DNA of 64,000 nt, from NCBI GenBank assembly GCA_032158125.1, contig JASKOT010000006.1:62001-126000 (forward strand). Direction: 5' to 3'. Position numbers and translations under genes: made by a program. Positions 12,113 through 22,799 of this stretch are shown in pieces (position 1 is the stretch's first letter; the number at the start of each line of letters is the position of its first letter). This DNA is from Papiliotrema nemorosa (Eukaryota; Basidiomycota; Tremellomycetes; Tremellales; Rhynchogastremaceae). The notes beneath the pieces are model-generated. The model made no database searches. It saw only the letters and a list, made by a program, of their open reading frames with translations, and was not told where the DNA came from.

Positions 12113-13299
12113 TTATAATATGGCCTGAGCATTGGGTGGACTGGCTATACCTCCGGGGATATTCAGAGCCATACTCGCCAAAAAGAAAGTATACTGATCC
12201 AATGCCCGACACTGCTTGGCCAGTTCCCTAGTATCGAACAATTCCCCAATGGGCAGTCCCCATCCGCCAAGAAACGTTTGATGGAGGGAAGGCCATTTGT
12301 TCAAGGGATAAGATTCGTATGCGACCCTGTACATCAGCACGGCACTACCGTTGGGCGACTATCACATACGTGTCGGTCGCTACGGCGGCAATGCCGTGAT
12401 CCCAGTGCCATCGGAGCACATCTTCTGTCGCTTCGACCCCTACCTACCCTTTGTTCTTACGATTCGCAAGTGCCGTCTGCTGCTCGGAAGACAAAGGGGA
12501 TAGAGCTTCGAAGAAACCGGTGTGGAGCACGAGGATGTCTCCCGGTTGCAAGTCTAGATTGTGCTCCGCGACGATCCCCTTGAGAGTTTCGAGCGAGATC
12601 TTATCTTCGATTAACGGATTTAAAGGTGGTAAGTTGTGGTTGGCGAGATATGTCGGGACATCAAGGAGATGAGCTCGCGAAGTGATAGGTTTGTGCGCGT
12701 AGTCTGCCCGTCAGCCTTTGCTCTACTCGCAATACATTCCCCACTTTGTATTCCACATTTGACCAAGCTGGCATCCTTGGCTTCTTCACTCGTCATTCCG
12801 CCGTAGTATCTACGGCCCTCAGTAATCGAATATCTAACCGAATGTCTTGCTTACAGATACTTCCCCGGTTCCGGGTAATCCTGATATGGATAATGCCTTA
12901 ATCCGTCCCATTGAGACGTCGACTGCGTATTCAGAGTCACCTCGTCGTCGTTCCAGTGTCCGTGGTGTAAGCTGTCATAACTGTCAGCCTGTCATGTTCT
13001 GAAGCAGGGCATTCTAGACTCCACTTACACCTTGTGTTCCAGCGGTGCTCGCACACTGGACAATGGCGTCGCAGTCAAGGGCAAGCTATACATCAGTCTA
13101 CATGAGATATGATCCGATTGACGACTGACTTGAGATTGATCACCTGCCCATGTTTCACAGCGGCTAGTCCCCTTTTGACCACCTCGGGAGTTATAAGGTT
13201 GAGTCGTCCTAGCTCGTCATCCGGCCCGAATTGTCCCCACGCGTTGAGAGGCGGACCAGGTCGCTGTAGGGGTAGGTCATCGAAAGACACATCCTTCAT
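12113..13299 (-). CDS. Cyclase-family metal-dependent hydrolase (kynurenine-formamidase-like fold)
   Basis: Member of the fungal branch of the PF04199 'cyclase' family. The start (13299) reads MKDVSFDDLPLQRPGPPLNAWGQFG..., with the family signature DELGRLNLITPEVV. A later exon gives HGHWNDDEVTLNTQSTSQWDGLRHY (about 12885-12960), which carries the putative metal ligands His/Asp, then YYGGMTSEEAK. The final exon ends NAQAIL with the stop at 12113. Reaction unknown. Fungal members are usually annotated only by fold, and a true kynurenine formamidase role cannot be claimed. A CACGTG element is at 13432-13437, upstream of the start. Confidence 0.82.
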
Positions 13300-13431
13300 G
13301 GCTATCCAGATATGAATGCACTCTCGCTGAAAGCCAGACGAAGCTGAAAGCTCTCGTCAGCTCCGAAGAGCGTACCCATGAAGCATGCCAGTCGAGCCCG
13401 AGTCGGAATTCGACTCAACGTCGAAATCAGT

Positions 13432-13437
13432 CACGTG
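13432..13437. promoter_or_regulatory. CACGTG E-box upstream of cyclase-family gene
   Basis: Centre of a 10-bp palindrome GTCACGTGAC about 130 bp before the ATG of the minus-strand cyclase gene. bHLH factors such as Cbf1 bind this core in fungi; the role here is inferred. Confidence 0.4.
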
Positions 13438-13722
13438 ACTTGCTGTCCCATTCAGAGCGATGAGAGGCACCAACCAGGCTTCTGGCACCGGCGACGATAG
13501 CATGCGAGCTTCCGTCTGAAGTCAATGTGAGAGCAAAGTGAGTCAGATTTCAGTGGAAGACACTGAAGATTGGAACACGTAGACCCGTGGCAGGAAGCGA
13601 ATGTTTATTGCCTTCGACAGCTGGAATCTCCATGGCTGAATGACACTACGAGTAACGGAGAATCGTCGCATACACGAACAGCGTTTACAGTCTTGCTAAG
13701 TTCATAATCCAGCGCCAAGATG

Positions 13723-15334
13723 TCACAGTTTAGACGGCAAATGAGCATCATGCTTCCATCCCTCCACGTCGTTGAGATCCTTTGGCTGGGGTCCCGCTCG
13801 ACCTGTACCGAGATTATCCCCAACTTGCGGTCTCCACCTCCACAAGTGTCGTCTCTCTGCCGGGAGCTAGAATCATCAGCTACGTGAAATCCAGCAAGGA
13901 AGACTCTACGTACCTTGTTCTCGATCAGATCCGCTACTTGTTTACCGACCACGGGGAACATCTTGAACGTATGTCCCGAATCTCCCGTTGCCACTACGAG
14001 CCCTTTGAAACGAGGGTGTTCACACAGTAACCACTGCGAATCCACAGTATCGGTACACCAACACATGGCTTTGTTGATGAGTGGTCTCCCCGATAAATGA
14101 GGGAGACAAGTATCGACAAGCTTCGCTATGGCGGCTTCGCATTCTGTCGGGAAGGTATCTGTGGGGTTTTCCGCGTGTGATCGAGGTACAGACATGACTA
14201 TGTCCCGGTCCATTCCGAATGGTCGGCAGGGAACTTTGTGGGTATATCCCTCGAACTCATTCACGAGTTTGATTAAGCCGGTACCTGGTTGTGGCTCCAT
14301 GTAGAAGCCCTATTATGTGAGTCACACCGTCAATTTCAGGCGTAAAAACCTACCAGCTGACTGTGATACATGGTCGGTATCTTCTCTAGATGTTTGGCCT
14401 CCTCAGGGGTCAATTGTACATGCCCATAAACCCATGCCTGGATTCAGCGCCGATTTACGGCTCACCCACCTTTGAAACGCATTGTCCCTCCAAGTCGAGC
14501 AGGGTAGGCGACCATGCTCCAGCAGCAAAGACCACGAGGTCGGCTTCCCATTCGGTCCCGTCCACTGTTCGCACACCCACGCATCTCTTGCCCTCTTTCG
14601 ACAACAAGAGTGACCTGAATGTGCCAGAAGTCCCGAACGCCGTCTTCACTCCCAATCTTCGCAGCTCGAGTCCCACCGAATTGAGCGCATCTCTCGCAGC
14701 GACCCATCCGGCTTGCTTCACCCACAAACCTCGCCAAGTCTGGCATCAGCAATACTCGAGCTTGCTTCGGACTCACATCATCGACTTTGGAGTTGGCAAG
14801 GTGAGGTAGTCGTTCGACTATCGCTTGTCTGCCCACGACCCAATCGACCAGATGACCCCGACCCTCCACAACGATACCCTCATATCTTGCCCTCAATCTT
14901 GCCTCTCGTTCCGGCTCACTCGTTGCATCGAGCTGAACGTCAGTATCAGTACTCCCCGTCTGGACTTACTCGTCCATTTTCATGCGCATGCGCTTTGAAC
15001 ACTGGATCGGTCTTCCATAAATGCCAGGCCTCTTGCCCTATCTGACCCCAAATCCCCGCCGAGTCGTTTCCTGCGATCTGACCCTCAGCCATGGTCACAT
15101 TCGGGTATTCACCTTGTTCAAGTCATTCCCTGCTGAGTTGGCCGATGGGTTCTCAAACTTGTCCAGTAACCGAATATCGCTATACCCTCGCCGAGCCAGG
15201 TGAAGCGCTGTCGAAGACCCAATCGTACCTCCCCCACCCACAATCAATATCTTGCTGTCTTTACTCGCTAGGCTCATCCTATGCCCACTTTGATTCTGCG
15301 AATAGTGGGGAGAAGATATCGATAGGTCGGCCAA
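13723..15334 (-). CDS. Fructosyl amino acid oxidase (amadoriase), FAD-dependent
   Basis: Peroxisomal or cytosolic flavoenzyme that oxidatively cleaves Amadori products (fructosyl amino acids) to amino acid, glucosone and H2O2. It belongs to the sarcosine-oxidase-like DAO family. The N-terminus has the FAD dinucleotide motif LIVGGGGTIGSSTALHLARRGY and the family hallmark SAGNDLNKV. The C-terminal half has MCWCTDTVDSQWLLCEHP, whose CWC Cys is where the family attaches FAD covalently, and GDSGHTFKMFPVVGK. The last exon (after an intron at about 13865-13912) ends DLNDVEGWKHDAHLPSKL and the stop at 13723. The final SKL is a canonical peroxisomal targeting signal (PTS1). A second in-frame Met at about 15277 is an alternative start. 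It is flanked by an amino acid permease and a small catalase. Confidence 0.9.
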
Positions 15335-16189
15335 GTCATTTCAACCCCTACATTTCGACATGCTGTCATCTGATCCTCGTCCGAAGCCCTCGGACAAACT
15401 CTTGCGGGGATGTTCAACCTCGTTTAGGAAGGATGCCAGAAGAGCGGTCAGATTGACATGGACGTCTCACCGAGGTGGCGTTCTCAATCAAACCTTCTAT
15501 CGCTAAGCGAGGTCAAGTTCCTCATTCCCACAAACACATCCATGGTGAATCGAGCAGATCAGCAGAGATCGAGCATGGCATCAAAGGAAGCTAACAAAGC
15601 GCCAAAGCGGATAAGAACGAATGTGAAACGGATAATTGCCTGTAGGTATCACTTGGACGTTACGCCTGGGTATCTACCCTTCCGAGCGGCTTCGGACGGC
15701 AGGTCCCGGCCCATCATGCTTGACCCACAGAAGCTTTGCAGGAATCTCTGTTCTTACTCGTTCTAGATACCTCTTCGAGGCTTGTTCATCTCGTCCGAAC
15801 TGGTTCGCTCACATTCGGCCATGATCACACCCCATTTACCCCTTCTCACGATGTGCTTTACCGTCGGCAATTCTCTGTGGTCCTACGCTTCGAGTTGAGA
15901 ATGTGGAGACACAATGGTGAATCTCAAAATCAGTGTAATCGGACCGCCAAGCTCTATCGATACCTCGCTAAAGAGGGAACTGGAAGGGGCAGCCTGATAG
16001 ATACCCCCCGGATGTCTTCTTTGACGGTATCCAGCGGAGTCAGTATCACCAGACCACAATCTGTCGACCTCGCTTAACGATTGAGAGGGACGGTCATATC
16101 TGGGGATGGTGAGATTACCCATTCCGATCATATAAAGGCGCAGAACACCCCGCTTGTCTCGAGAACAACCCAACATCCACCACATTTCC
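15335..16189. other. Divergent intergenic region, oxidase / permease
   Basis: About 855 bp between the divergent starts of the amadoriase and the amino acid permease. Several short unsupported ORFs only. A TATA-like CATATAAAGG is at about 16128-16137, about 55 bp before the permease ATG. It is likely a shared regulatory region. Confidence 0.5.
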
Positions 16190-18171
16190 ATGATGTCTAT
16201 GGAGAACAAAGCTTTCGATTCGAGCGTCGAGGGGGCCGAGAAGAACCTCGATCCAACCCTCGATGTTACAGTTGTAGATCAACAAGGCCCACTGAGCGAC
16301 TATGACCTCGCCAATGATCCTCATCGGTATGTCCCCCTACTCATCTTCTCATCTTTCCCACACACTGACAGGCAGAGGTCTGCGAATGCGACATGTCCAG
16401 CTGCTGGCCATCTCCGGTGCGGTCGGAGCAGGACTGTTCGTCTCCATTGGAGGTCCCCTCACCTCTGCTGGACCTCTGGGTCTAGTTCTCGGTGTCATCA
16501 TTTGGTCGTTCGTCATATGGTGTGGAAGCAACTGCTTGGTCGAGATGACGACCCTGCTTCCAATAGATGGTGGGTTTATCACCTTTATTGGTCGGTTCTT
16601 AGACGAGACTGTCAGTCGAGCGATCGGCTGGAACGTGAGTTGTAGCCTCCCTCCTGAATGAGATACTGGCTGAGTGGTAGTATTGCGTTGCTCAAGCTTC
16701 ACTTGTCTGTTTCGAATTAACCGCCTTGAATGTCCTCGTCGCCTACTGGGACCCCACTCTCCACCCCGCCATCCTCATATCAGTCGGTATCGCCTCTTAC
16801 GCGGCATTCCAACTCTGGTCCGTCCGGATCTTTGGCGAGGTAGAGTTCTGGCTCAGTATAACCAAAGTCCTCCTCATGATCGGTCTCGCCCTCTACCCTT
16901 TCATCTCGATGCTCGGCGGGAACCCGTTGAAGGATCGATATGCATTCCGATTCTGGAAGAACCCTGGACCTATGGTGGGTGATACTCCAGCCTTGAGGAT
17001 GAAGGGTGTGTTCGACGCTTTGATCTGGTGCTGCTTTGCGTGAGTGAACACATGCCCGTACACCCTTTGTCCGATCTGATGATCAGTGTCGGTGGACCAG
17101 ACTGGATCTCCTTGGTTGCGGGAGAAGTCAAAAGCCCTCGAAAGATCATGCCTAGAGCCTTCAACTCGACCATCTACCGTATCCTCTTCTTCTACGTCCT
17201 TGGAGCCTTCTGTGTCGGCATCAACACCGCCTCGGATGATAAGAATCTTCTCGGAGCTATCGCTGCTGGTGCACCCGGAGCTGCCAAGTCTCCCTACATC
17301 ATATGTGAGTACTCGTTAGCAACTCGTCACCCTATTCTAAACCTCAACGCTGACAACAACAGCTATGAACCGACTCAATATCCCTGTCCTGCCTTCGTTG
17401 ATCAACGCCCTGATCTTCGTCTCGGTCTTCTCCACCGGTAACGCCGCTGTATTTGCTACGAGTCGAGCGATTCACGCTCTTGCGCTAAGAGGTGGAGCAC
17501 CCGCCATCTTGAAGCGACAAAACAAGAAGGGTGTCCCATACGTCGCCGTCATTGTCGTCCTCCTCTACTCTTGTATCTCGTACCTCTCAGTATCGCAAGG
17601 CTCCGTCATCGTCCTCACCTGGTTCACCTCTATCGTGGGAGGCGCCAACCTTGTCAACTGGGTCGCCATTTCGGTGTAAGTGTGCGAAGTCCATCATGTT
17701 GAAACTCGCTCATGTCAGCACCTACCTGCGATTCCGAGCTGGACTCAAAGCTCAAGGCTTGCTGAACACTGGTTTCCTACCTGTCAAAGGGTACTGGCAA
17801 CCTTGGTCAGGTTACTGGGTTCTCTTCTGGGCTCCAGTCGTCTTCATCTGCAGGTCAGGTTCCTCCACCTTCAATAAAACGCAGGGTCCTGACATGTCAG
17901 TGGTTACGGTCTCATGTTGCCTGGCAACTTTAAGGCTCCAGACTTCATCTTCACCTACGGAGCTTTCATCATTTTTATCGGTCTCTACGTCTTTATGAAG
18001 ATCTTCGAGGTGTTTGTCCAGAAGAAACCATTCATCGTGGCTATCCCGGCAAAGGATATCGATCTCCACTCGGATCTTCCTTATATCGAGGCGTTGACTG
18101 CGGCGAGCGATGCTCAACGAGCCAGTCACAAGAAATCTGCCGGGAAGAAGATCTCCGACTTTTTGTTCTAA
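16190..18171 (+). CDS. Amino acid permease (APC / AAP family)
   Basis: Plasma-membrane amino acid-proton symporter of the yeast AAT family. Two adjacent ATGs (16190 and 16193); I take the first. The cytosolic N-tail ends in DPHR. After a short intron the sequence reads GLRMRHVQLLAISGAVGAGLFVSIGGPL, the diagnostic first helix with substrate-binding GAVGAGLF. Later exons give IDGGFITFIGRF, a conserved loop VGGPDWISLVAGEVKSPRK, and SVFSTGNAAVFATSRAIHALA. About 12 helices, roughly nine exons, C-terminal basic tail ending SDFLF. Divergent from the amadoriase, so fructosyl amino acids or free amino acids are plausible substrates, but this is inference. Confidence 0.92.
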
Positions 18172-18348
18172 ATTGATGTCTTGGACTCAGAAGGTAATGT
18201 GAGGAGGTGAACCTTTTAGCAAGGAAGGGGTGTGTTATAGTCAGCTACTTTAGTAATTATTGCAATGCCATCGAGTTGTTCCGATCGTTGATCTTCAGCT
18301 GCATCGTGGGGTACATTAGCTAAGATTACTCTACGAAGAGCCCACTCG

Positions 18349-19312
18349 CTACGCTGCCCGACGGTCCTTCCCACTGATGAGGTACGCAGCCGCTCGAATG
18401 CCGATCAAGGGGTCACCACTGGGTTCAACGCCGTCTACTCGAGGAACAGGGTCAAAGATGCTGTGCTTTTGCTCAGCCTCGTTATTTTCAACTGGTCGCT
18501 GAATGGAGATCTTCCCGAGGAGGACCTTCTGTCGGTCATCCGGCCATCGAATCGTCGCGTCGTTGGTAGCGTCATCATCCTGCGCAATCTGAGCAACAAG
18601 ATCAAAATCGATGGCTCGCTCCTTGAGTCGATCCTCGATCTCGCCGTAGAGCCAATTTGGATCCTTCGAAGGAACAGCGTGGTCCGCCAAATGCTTTGCA
18701 CCTTCACTAGCCACAATGTGGTACCTCACAGCAGTCGCCTTTCCATCTCCATTCACCAATTTGAACGCGTTGATACCGAAATAGTCTTCGGTCCATAGGT
18801 GCTCCGGGAAGGGTTTGGGCAGTTGAACGAATGCCGCAGCTTTGGGGTGGGATTCAAGGTACTCTGCGACTTTCCCTTCTTTAATCGCGATGAAGAAGGA
18901 CAAGAAGTCTTCTCCGTTGCTCGAGGGAAACCCGTTGGCGCTGTGAGCTATGATATCGGTGTGTCGTCGTTCGCCGAGGACAAATCGAACGGCCAGACCT
19001 CGTGGATTTCCATTCGAGTCGGTATCCGCCAAGTCGGGGAGACCTGTCGAAGAGGAGAATCGGGCGAGGACGGGTACAGGAGTATGGAAATGAGGAGCGG
19101 TGGACAATTGAGCTGCCTGCGGTGAAGGGGTGAACTGTCCCGAGAGCAGAATGCCCTTGGCGTGTGCTATCCATCAGCATCAGCTAGAACAGCTTTTCAA
19201 GCGGATGATGCTTACCCGGTCGACTGCCAGGATGGACACCAAAGATCTCGTGCAAGGTCTTCACGATGCCTTCGCTGATCTTGACGGTATCCGCATCGGC
19301 TGGGAGAGGCAT
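18349..19312 (-). CDS. Small catalase-related heme peroxidase (SrpA-like)
   Basis: Short catalase-fold heme enzyme of about 310 residues against about 500 for a full catalase. It acts on H2O2 or organic peroxides. Exon 1 starts MPLPADADTVKISEG at 19312. The splice at about 19217 joins PGSRPAHAKG, which provides the distal His of the small-catalase class, to GQFTPSPQA. Then come VLARFSSSTGLPDL, NPRGLAVRF and the long body ending SGKDRRAA. The 19107 Met seen in the long open frame is internal. No SKL at the end. It lies in the same neighbourhood as the H2O2-producing amadoriase and could detoxify its product, which is inferred. Confidence 0.85.
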
Positions 19313-19926
19313 ATTGCGCGACCGTGCAATGGGCGGAAATGGGTTGGGTAAATGGGGAACGAATCACCTTGAAGACGATTCACCTCGGGCATCCTTTTGT
19401 ATCCCGCTTTCAGGTGCATATGACCCGCATGGCTCTCTCGATTGCTTCGGCTAGGTACCCGCTGCCTCGACGCTAGGTGGGGGTATGAGCGGGTGTGCGG
19501 GCGAGTGTGTGTGTGGGTGATAGGAGAGTTTGAATGGAGCAAATCATCCGCATCACCCTCTCCCAGACCTGCTTCCTATATGCGAGGCTGCAGCGTTGAC
19601 ATGCATCGCAGGCAGTGTAGCTGAACGCAATCAGAAGCTTGCCGTGGATCATTCAATATACTCATCTCCCCCACTCTTGGCCTCACACTCATCCTTTATA
19701 AATCGGAAACGCATCAGGGATCACCCTCCGTGTTCTTGAATGGATCAACTCTTGTCAATGGAAAGATGGCTCTTCGTTCGTGAGATGCTTCGAAAAGACA
19801 AGCTTCGCTTCACTAATGAGGCATATATATATCGCCCACAACCCTCTCTCTCTTCTCACTCTCTTTTTTTAACTGCCTGCAGTTTTTATCGCGATTCCTT
19901 CAAGCACATCAAGCGTTCAGACAACC
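19313..19926. other. Intergenic region with TATA box before first tandem orphan
   Basis: About 610 bp between divergent genes. It has a GT-rich low-complexity stretch at about 19495-19520, a TATA run at 19823-19832, and a pyrimidine-rich tract at about 19842-19870 leading into the ATG at 19927. No further gene seen. Confidence 0.5.
19823..19832 (+). promoter_or_regulatory. TATA box of orphan paralog 1
   Basis: Ten-base alternating AT run about 95 bp before the ATG, followed by a CT-rich tract as in many strong fungal promoters. Confidence 0.55.
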
Positions 19927-20901
19927 ATGTCAACTGCATCCTCTCAAGGCGATGTGCCAGACACATCCACCGACCTCTCCAATCGTCCGAGTGAGGCTGG
20001 AGCTGACGCGACCGATCTCGACACTGGCAAGTCGGAACGACCCCTCTCGATCAGGTTCAATTTTTGGCCCAAAGTCTTGGAAGATGGCGAGCGTTTCGAG
20101 CTTGAATGTCATATGTCCTCAAATGATGGCGAAGCATGGTCCACACCTGCAACAAAGGCGCCTGAGCTGGGTATGTGGAAGACTATGGCCAGCCTCTACC
20201 CTTTTGTCGTGGGCACGCACACAATCGTGAGAGACGATGGCGTTCAGAAGTTGAGCCAGGAAGACACGTCTGCAATTGCTCAACAGCTTGATGCTGCAAC
20301 TTCCAAGACGGACTTCAAGATGGGGGAGATTCCGATATCGCTCACTTTTCGTGACCCTCTATATGATTCTCACAACGCTGACAGCATTAAAGTGACCGCC
20401 GCATACAACATCACACGGCCATTCATCGGGGTTCTCATGTCCAAAGACGACGGGAAAAAGGACGAAATTGTGACCCTCAGCACAGAGCCTGCTGAAGAGG
20501 CAGCCCAATCGATATTGACGAACTACGACTTGTGGTCGACAACGCGACTTTCGGAAATGACTCAGTATGAGATCTCTAAATATCCTACAAAGTTCCAGGC
20601 TCTTGCCGAGAGGATGCTCATCAATCGATTCAGAAGCGCTGCAAATGGGGTGGCAGTTCAGATGGCGATCATGTCTGGAGACCCATCGAGAGTGTCTGCA
20701 AAACGTGCGTTGGGCTACATTCAAGCCTTGAATGAGTTTCCAGATTACGACGAAGCGTTGAAGAAGGGTAGCTACCGGTTGTACGTTGTGGACGACCCAG
20801 CACAAGACAAGCATCGCTTTGACAGAATGACCAAAGTTGTGGGAGATCATCCGGAGGGGGATACGGTCTTGGGTCAGTCAACTGACACCTCATCAGAGTG
20901 A
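19927..20901 (+). CDS. Orphan protein, tandem 324-residue family, paralog 1
   Basis: Intronless, 324 residues; I do not recognise the family. A Ser/Thr/Asp-rich disordered tail (about residues 1-38) precedes a folded region beginning LSIRFNFWPKVLED. Landmarks shared with the two following genes are MWKTMASLYPFV, then DGVQKLSQED...LDAATSKTDFKMGEIPISLTF, then ITRPFIGVLMSKDD, and an Arg/Leu-rich helix region EMTQYEISKYPTKFQALAE. The C-terminal block YRLYVVDDPAQDKHRFDRM precedes an acidic Ser/Thr tail. There is no signal peptide, membrane segment or catalytic motif that I can name. The third family member has exactly the same codon count. Its own TATA box suggests independent strong transcription. 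Confidence 0.8.
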   Translation: MSTASSQGDVPDTSTDLSNRPSEAGADATDLDTGKSERPLSIRFNFWPKVLEDGERFELECHMSSNDGEAWSTPATKAPELGMWKTMASLYPFVVGTHTIVRDDGVQKLSQEDTSAIAQQLDAATSKTDFKMGEIPISLTFRDPLYDSHNADSIKVTAAYNITRPFIGVLMSKDDGKKDEIVTLSTEPAEEAAQSILTNYDLWSTTRLSEMTQYEISKYPTKFQALAERMLINRFRSAANGVAVQMAIMSGDPSRVSAKRALGYIQALNEFPDYDEALKKGSYRLYVVDDPAQDKHRFDRMTKVVGDHPEGDTVLGQSTDTSSE

Positions 20902-21396
20902 TGTATGTAGGATGCGAGTGGCGTTGAGAGTAAATGAGTGTGTAGAGCTTCAAGGGATTTGGCACATGCAGCCGACAAAGAGGTGGTCACTCCCTTAGCA
21001 ACAGGATTCGATGATTCTCACGATAGCCTAGATGATCTGACAGAATCTTTTCAGTGCCTGTGAACGCTGGCTATCTTCCCACATCCTGGTTGTGGCTTCT
21101 TTCAGGGGGCATAATGCGTACCCAAGCGCTCCGGTCGGAATGACTTTCTCGAGAGGCTTGGGAACGGATGCTCTGGATCAAAGGACATGCCTAGTATTTG
21201 GCGCTTCATACGAGGGAAAAAAACAATCAAGCCTCTTCGCTCGTTAGTCGGGCTTCTTCGTTCTCATGAGAATTGTTGCCAAAGTGGCAAGGGCCTGTCT
21301 ATATAAGCACAATCTGAGGTCGACAGATCGTCTTACAGTATCCCATCATTGTGGGCACCTCGAGTACCGACTGCTCGATTCACCTGAGATTTGACA
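20902..21396. other. Intergenic region between orphan paralogs 1 and 2
   Basis: About 495 bp; it holds the promoter of paralog 2. A 12-bp perfect palindrome TTCTCATGAGAA lies at about 21261-21272 and a TATA box at 21300-21306. No gene supported. Confidence 0.5.
21300..21306 (+). promoter_or_regulatory. TATA box of orphan paralog 2
   Basis: TATATAA about 97 bp upstream of the ATG, nearly the same spacing as for paralog 1. Confidence 0.55.
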
Positions 21397-22365
21397 ATGT
21401 CTGAACATCCCAATATCACTCGCGCTCTCACCAGCGTTCCAAATGTTGGAACAAATTTATCATTGCCAGGCTCTACCGTCGACGCTCATGGTGAAGCTGC
21501 TACCAGGCTGGCGGAATTTACAGGAGCTACGATGAGGTTCTACCCGATCCTAAAATCCAACTGCAAGTCTTTTTACCTTGGTGGCTACTTGGTGGAGCCT
21601 CCGGGAGCCCAGGAATCTCACGATACTGAGGCAGATGCGAGATCTACAGAGCTCAAAGCATGGGAAACCATTGGCAGGCTGTCGCCTTTCATTGATGCCC
21701 TCACAATTGTCTTGACTGGTAAAGGCAGTCAAGAGCTGCAGCAATCAGACATACCAACACTGGTTGACCTCCTGACTCGCGCTACTTCTGCAATGACGCT
21801 TTTCTGGAAAGGAAACAAGTTGAATATGACCTTTCACACTGATGATACATCAGCTGGAAGCTTGGGCGGTATCCAGCTCACTCAACTGTGCAACATTGCT
21901 GGCCCTGGTCCGTTCATCGGTATCCTGCAGTCTTCTTCATCTCTGCCCCATCTGCGCCTGGCAGTCCGCAGCACAATGAGGGCAGAGGAGGATGCCGAAG
22001 CGATGTACTTGGATCATGACAGCCTCCGCAAGCTGTCCGTGTGGCCCAGGAGATTGTACGCTCGACCAGGGCCAAAGACACTGTTTATGGAATATCTGAC
22101 CACGGATTTGATGTACCCGCAGTCTGACATGGGCCTTGACCAAGACGAGAGGAACAAGGCGATAGAGTCCCAAGATCCAATGCAATTGCTGGAGAAGGGC
22201 ATCGCAAACGCAGTCGCTGTCAAGGAAAACGCATTCGAGTTGCCTTACACCGTCTGGACGACTGTCCAATATAAATGTACAGTCACGGAGCCGGAGAAGG
22301 CAAGAACTATGTTCCATGATATGCTAAACGTGCTTGGGAACGGAAGAGTCGGAGCTTGCCCCTAA
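21397..22365 (+). CDS. Orphan protein, tandem 324-residue family, paralog 2
   Basis: Intronless, 322 residues from the ATG at 21397 (a TTG two codons upstream is not used as a start in fungi). Same order of blocks as its neighbours: TMRFYPILKS, then KAWETIGRLSPFIDALTIV, then GSQELQQSDIPTLVDLLTRATSAMT, then GPGPFIGILQSSSSLP, and a C-terminal CTVTEPEKARTMFHDMLNVLG. Identity to paralogs 1 and 3 is low, so the duplication is old or the family is under diversifying change. No named domain, signal peptide or transmembrane segment. Function unknown. Confidence 0.8.
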   Translation: MSEHPNITRALTSVPNVGTNLSLPGSTVDAHGEAATRLAEFTGATMRFYPILKSNCKSFYLGGYLVEPPGAQESHDTEADARSTELKAWETIGRLSPFIDALTIVLTGKGSQELQQSDIPTLVDLLTRATSAMTLFWKGNKLNMTFHTDDTSAGSLGGIQLTQLCNIAGPGPFIGILQSSSSLPHLRLAVRSTMRAEEDAEAMYLDHDSLRKLSVWPRRLYARPGPKTLFMEYLTTDLMYPQSDMGLDQDERNKAIESQDPMQLLEKGIANAVAVKENAFELPYTVWTTVQYKCTVTEPEKARTMFHDMLNVLGNGRVGACP

Positions 22366-22799
22366 TTGCTGTTCAATCTCGTGTATGCAGTAGCGATAAG
22401 AGGCTGGCCGTTGGCGATATGCAGTATGAAGGGTACTTGATTCTTAGGGTCCAGCTGTGATGCAGTATGGGACGCTCTTTTAGACGATATATCGGGCGCT
22501 CCTTTCATTGGATGCCCCGCTCTGCGTCGCCAAAACGTACAATCGCTAAAGAAGCGCTCTCAGTTCGCAGCTGTATCAGAATGCGTTTCAGGCAGTCCAA
22601 TACCTCTATGATGCAAGGAAGGTCGTATGCGCTTGCTTCTCATTCAATCGCTTGGGTGACAAGAGCGTTATAAATATAAATGAACAATGACATTCTGTTC
22701 TCTGCCTCCATACCTCCATACTTGTGTCAGTTCAGACGTGGTTGTGATCGAGAGCATCTCCTAAAATTACACTACTATCAATATCGCACTGAGCTGGCC
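22366..22799. other. Intergenic region between orphan paralogs 2 and 3
   Basis: About 430 bp with a TATA box at 22668-22675. An ATG at 22680, in frame with paralog 3, falls right on the TATA box and so is unlikely to be in the mRNA. Confidence 0.5.
22668..22675 (+). promoter_or_regulatory. TATA box of orphan paralog 3
   Basis: TTATAAAT about 125 bp before the ATG at 22800. It decides the start: the upstream in-frame ATG at 22680 would precede any transcript begun from this box. Confidence 0.5.

Noticed and set aside
22680..22799. Upstream ATG extending orphan paralog 3 by 40 codons
   Set aside because: It overlaps the TATA box, and the 22800 start gives exactly the same length as paralog 1.
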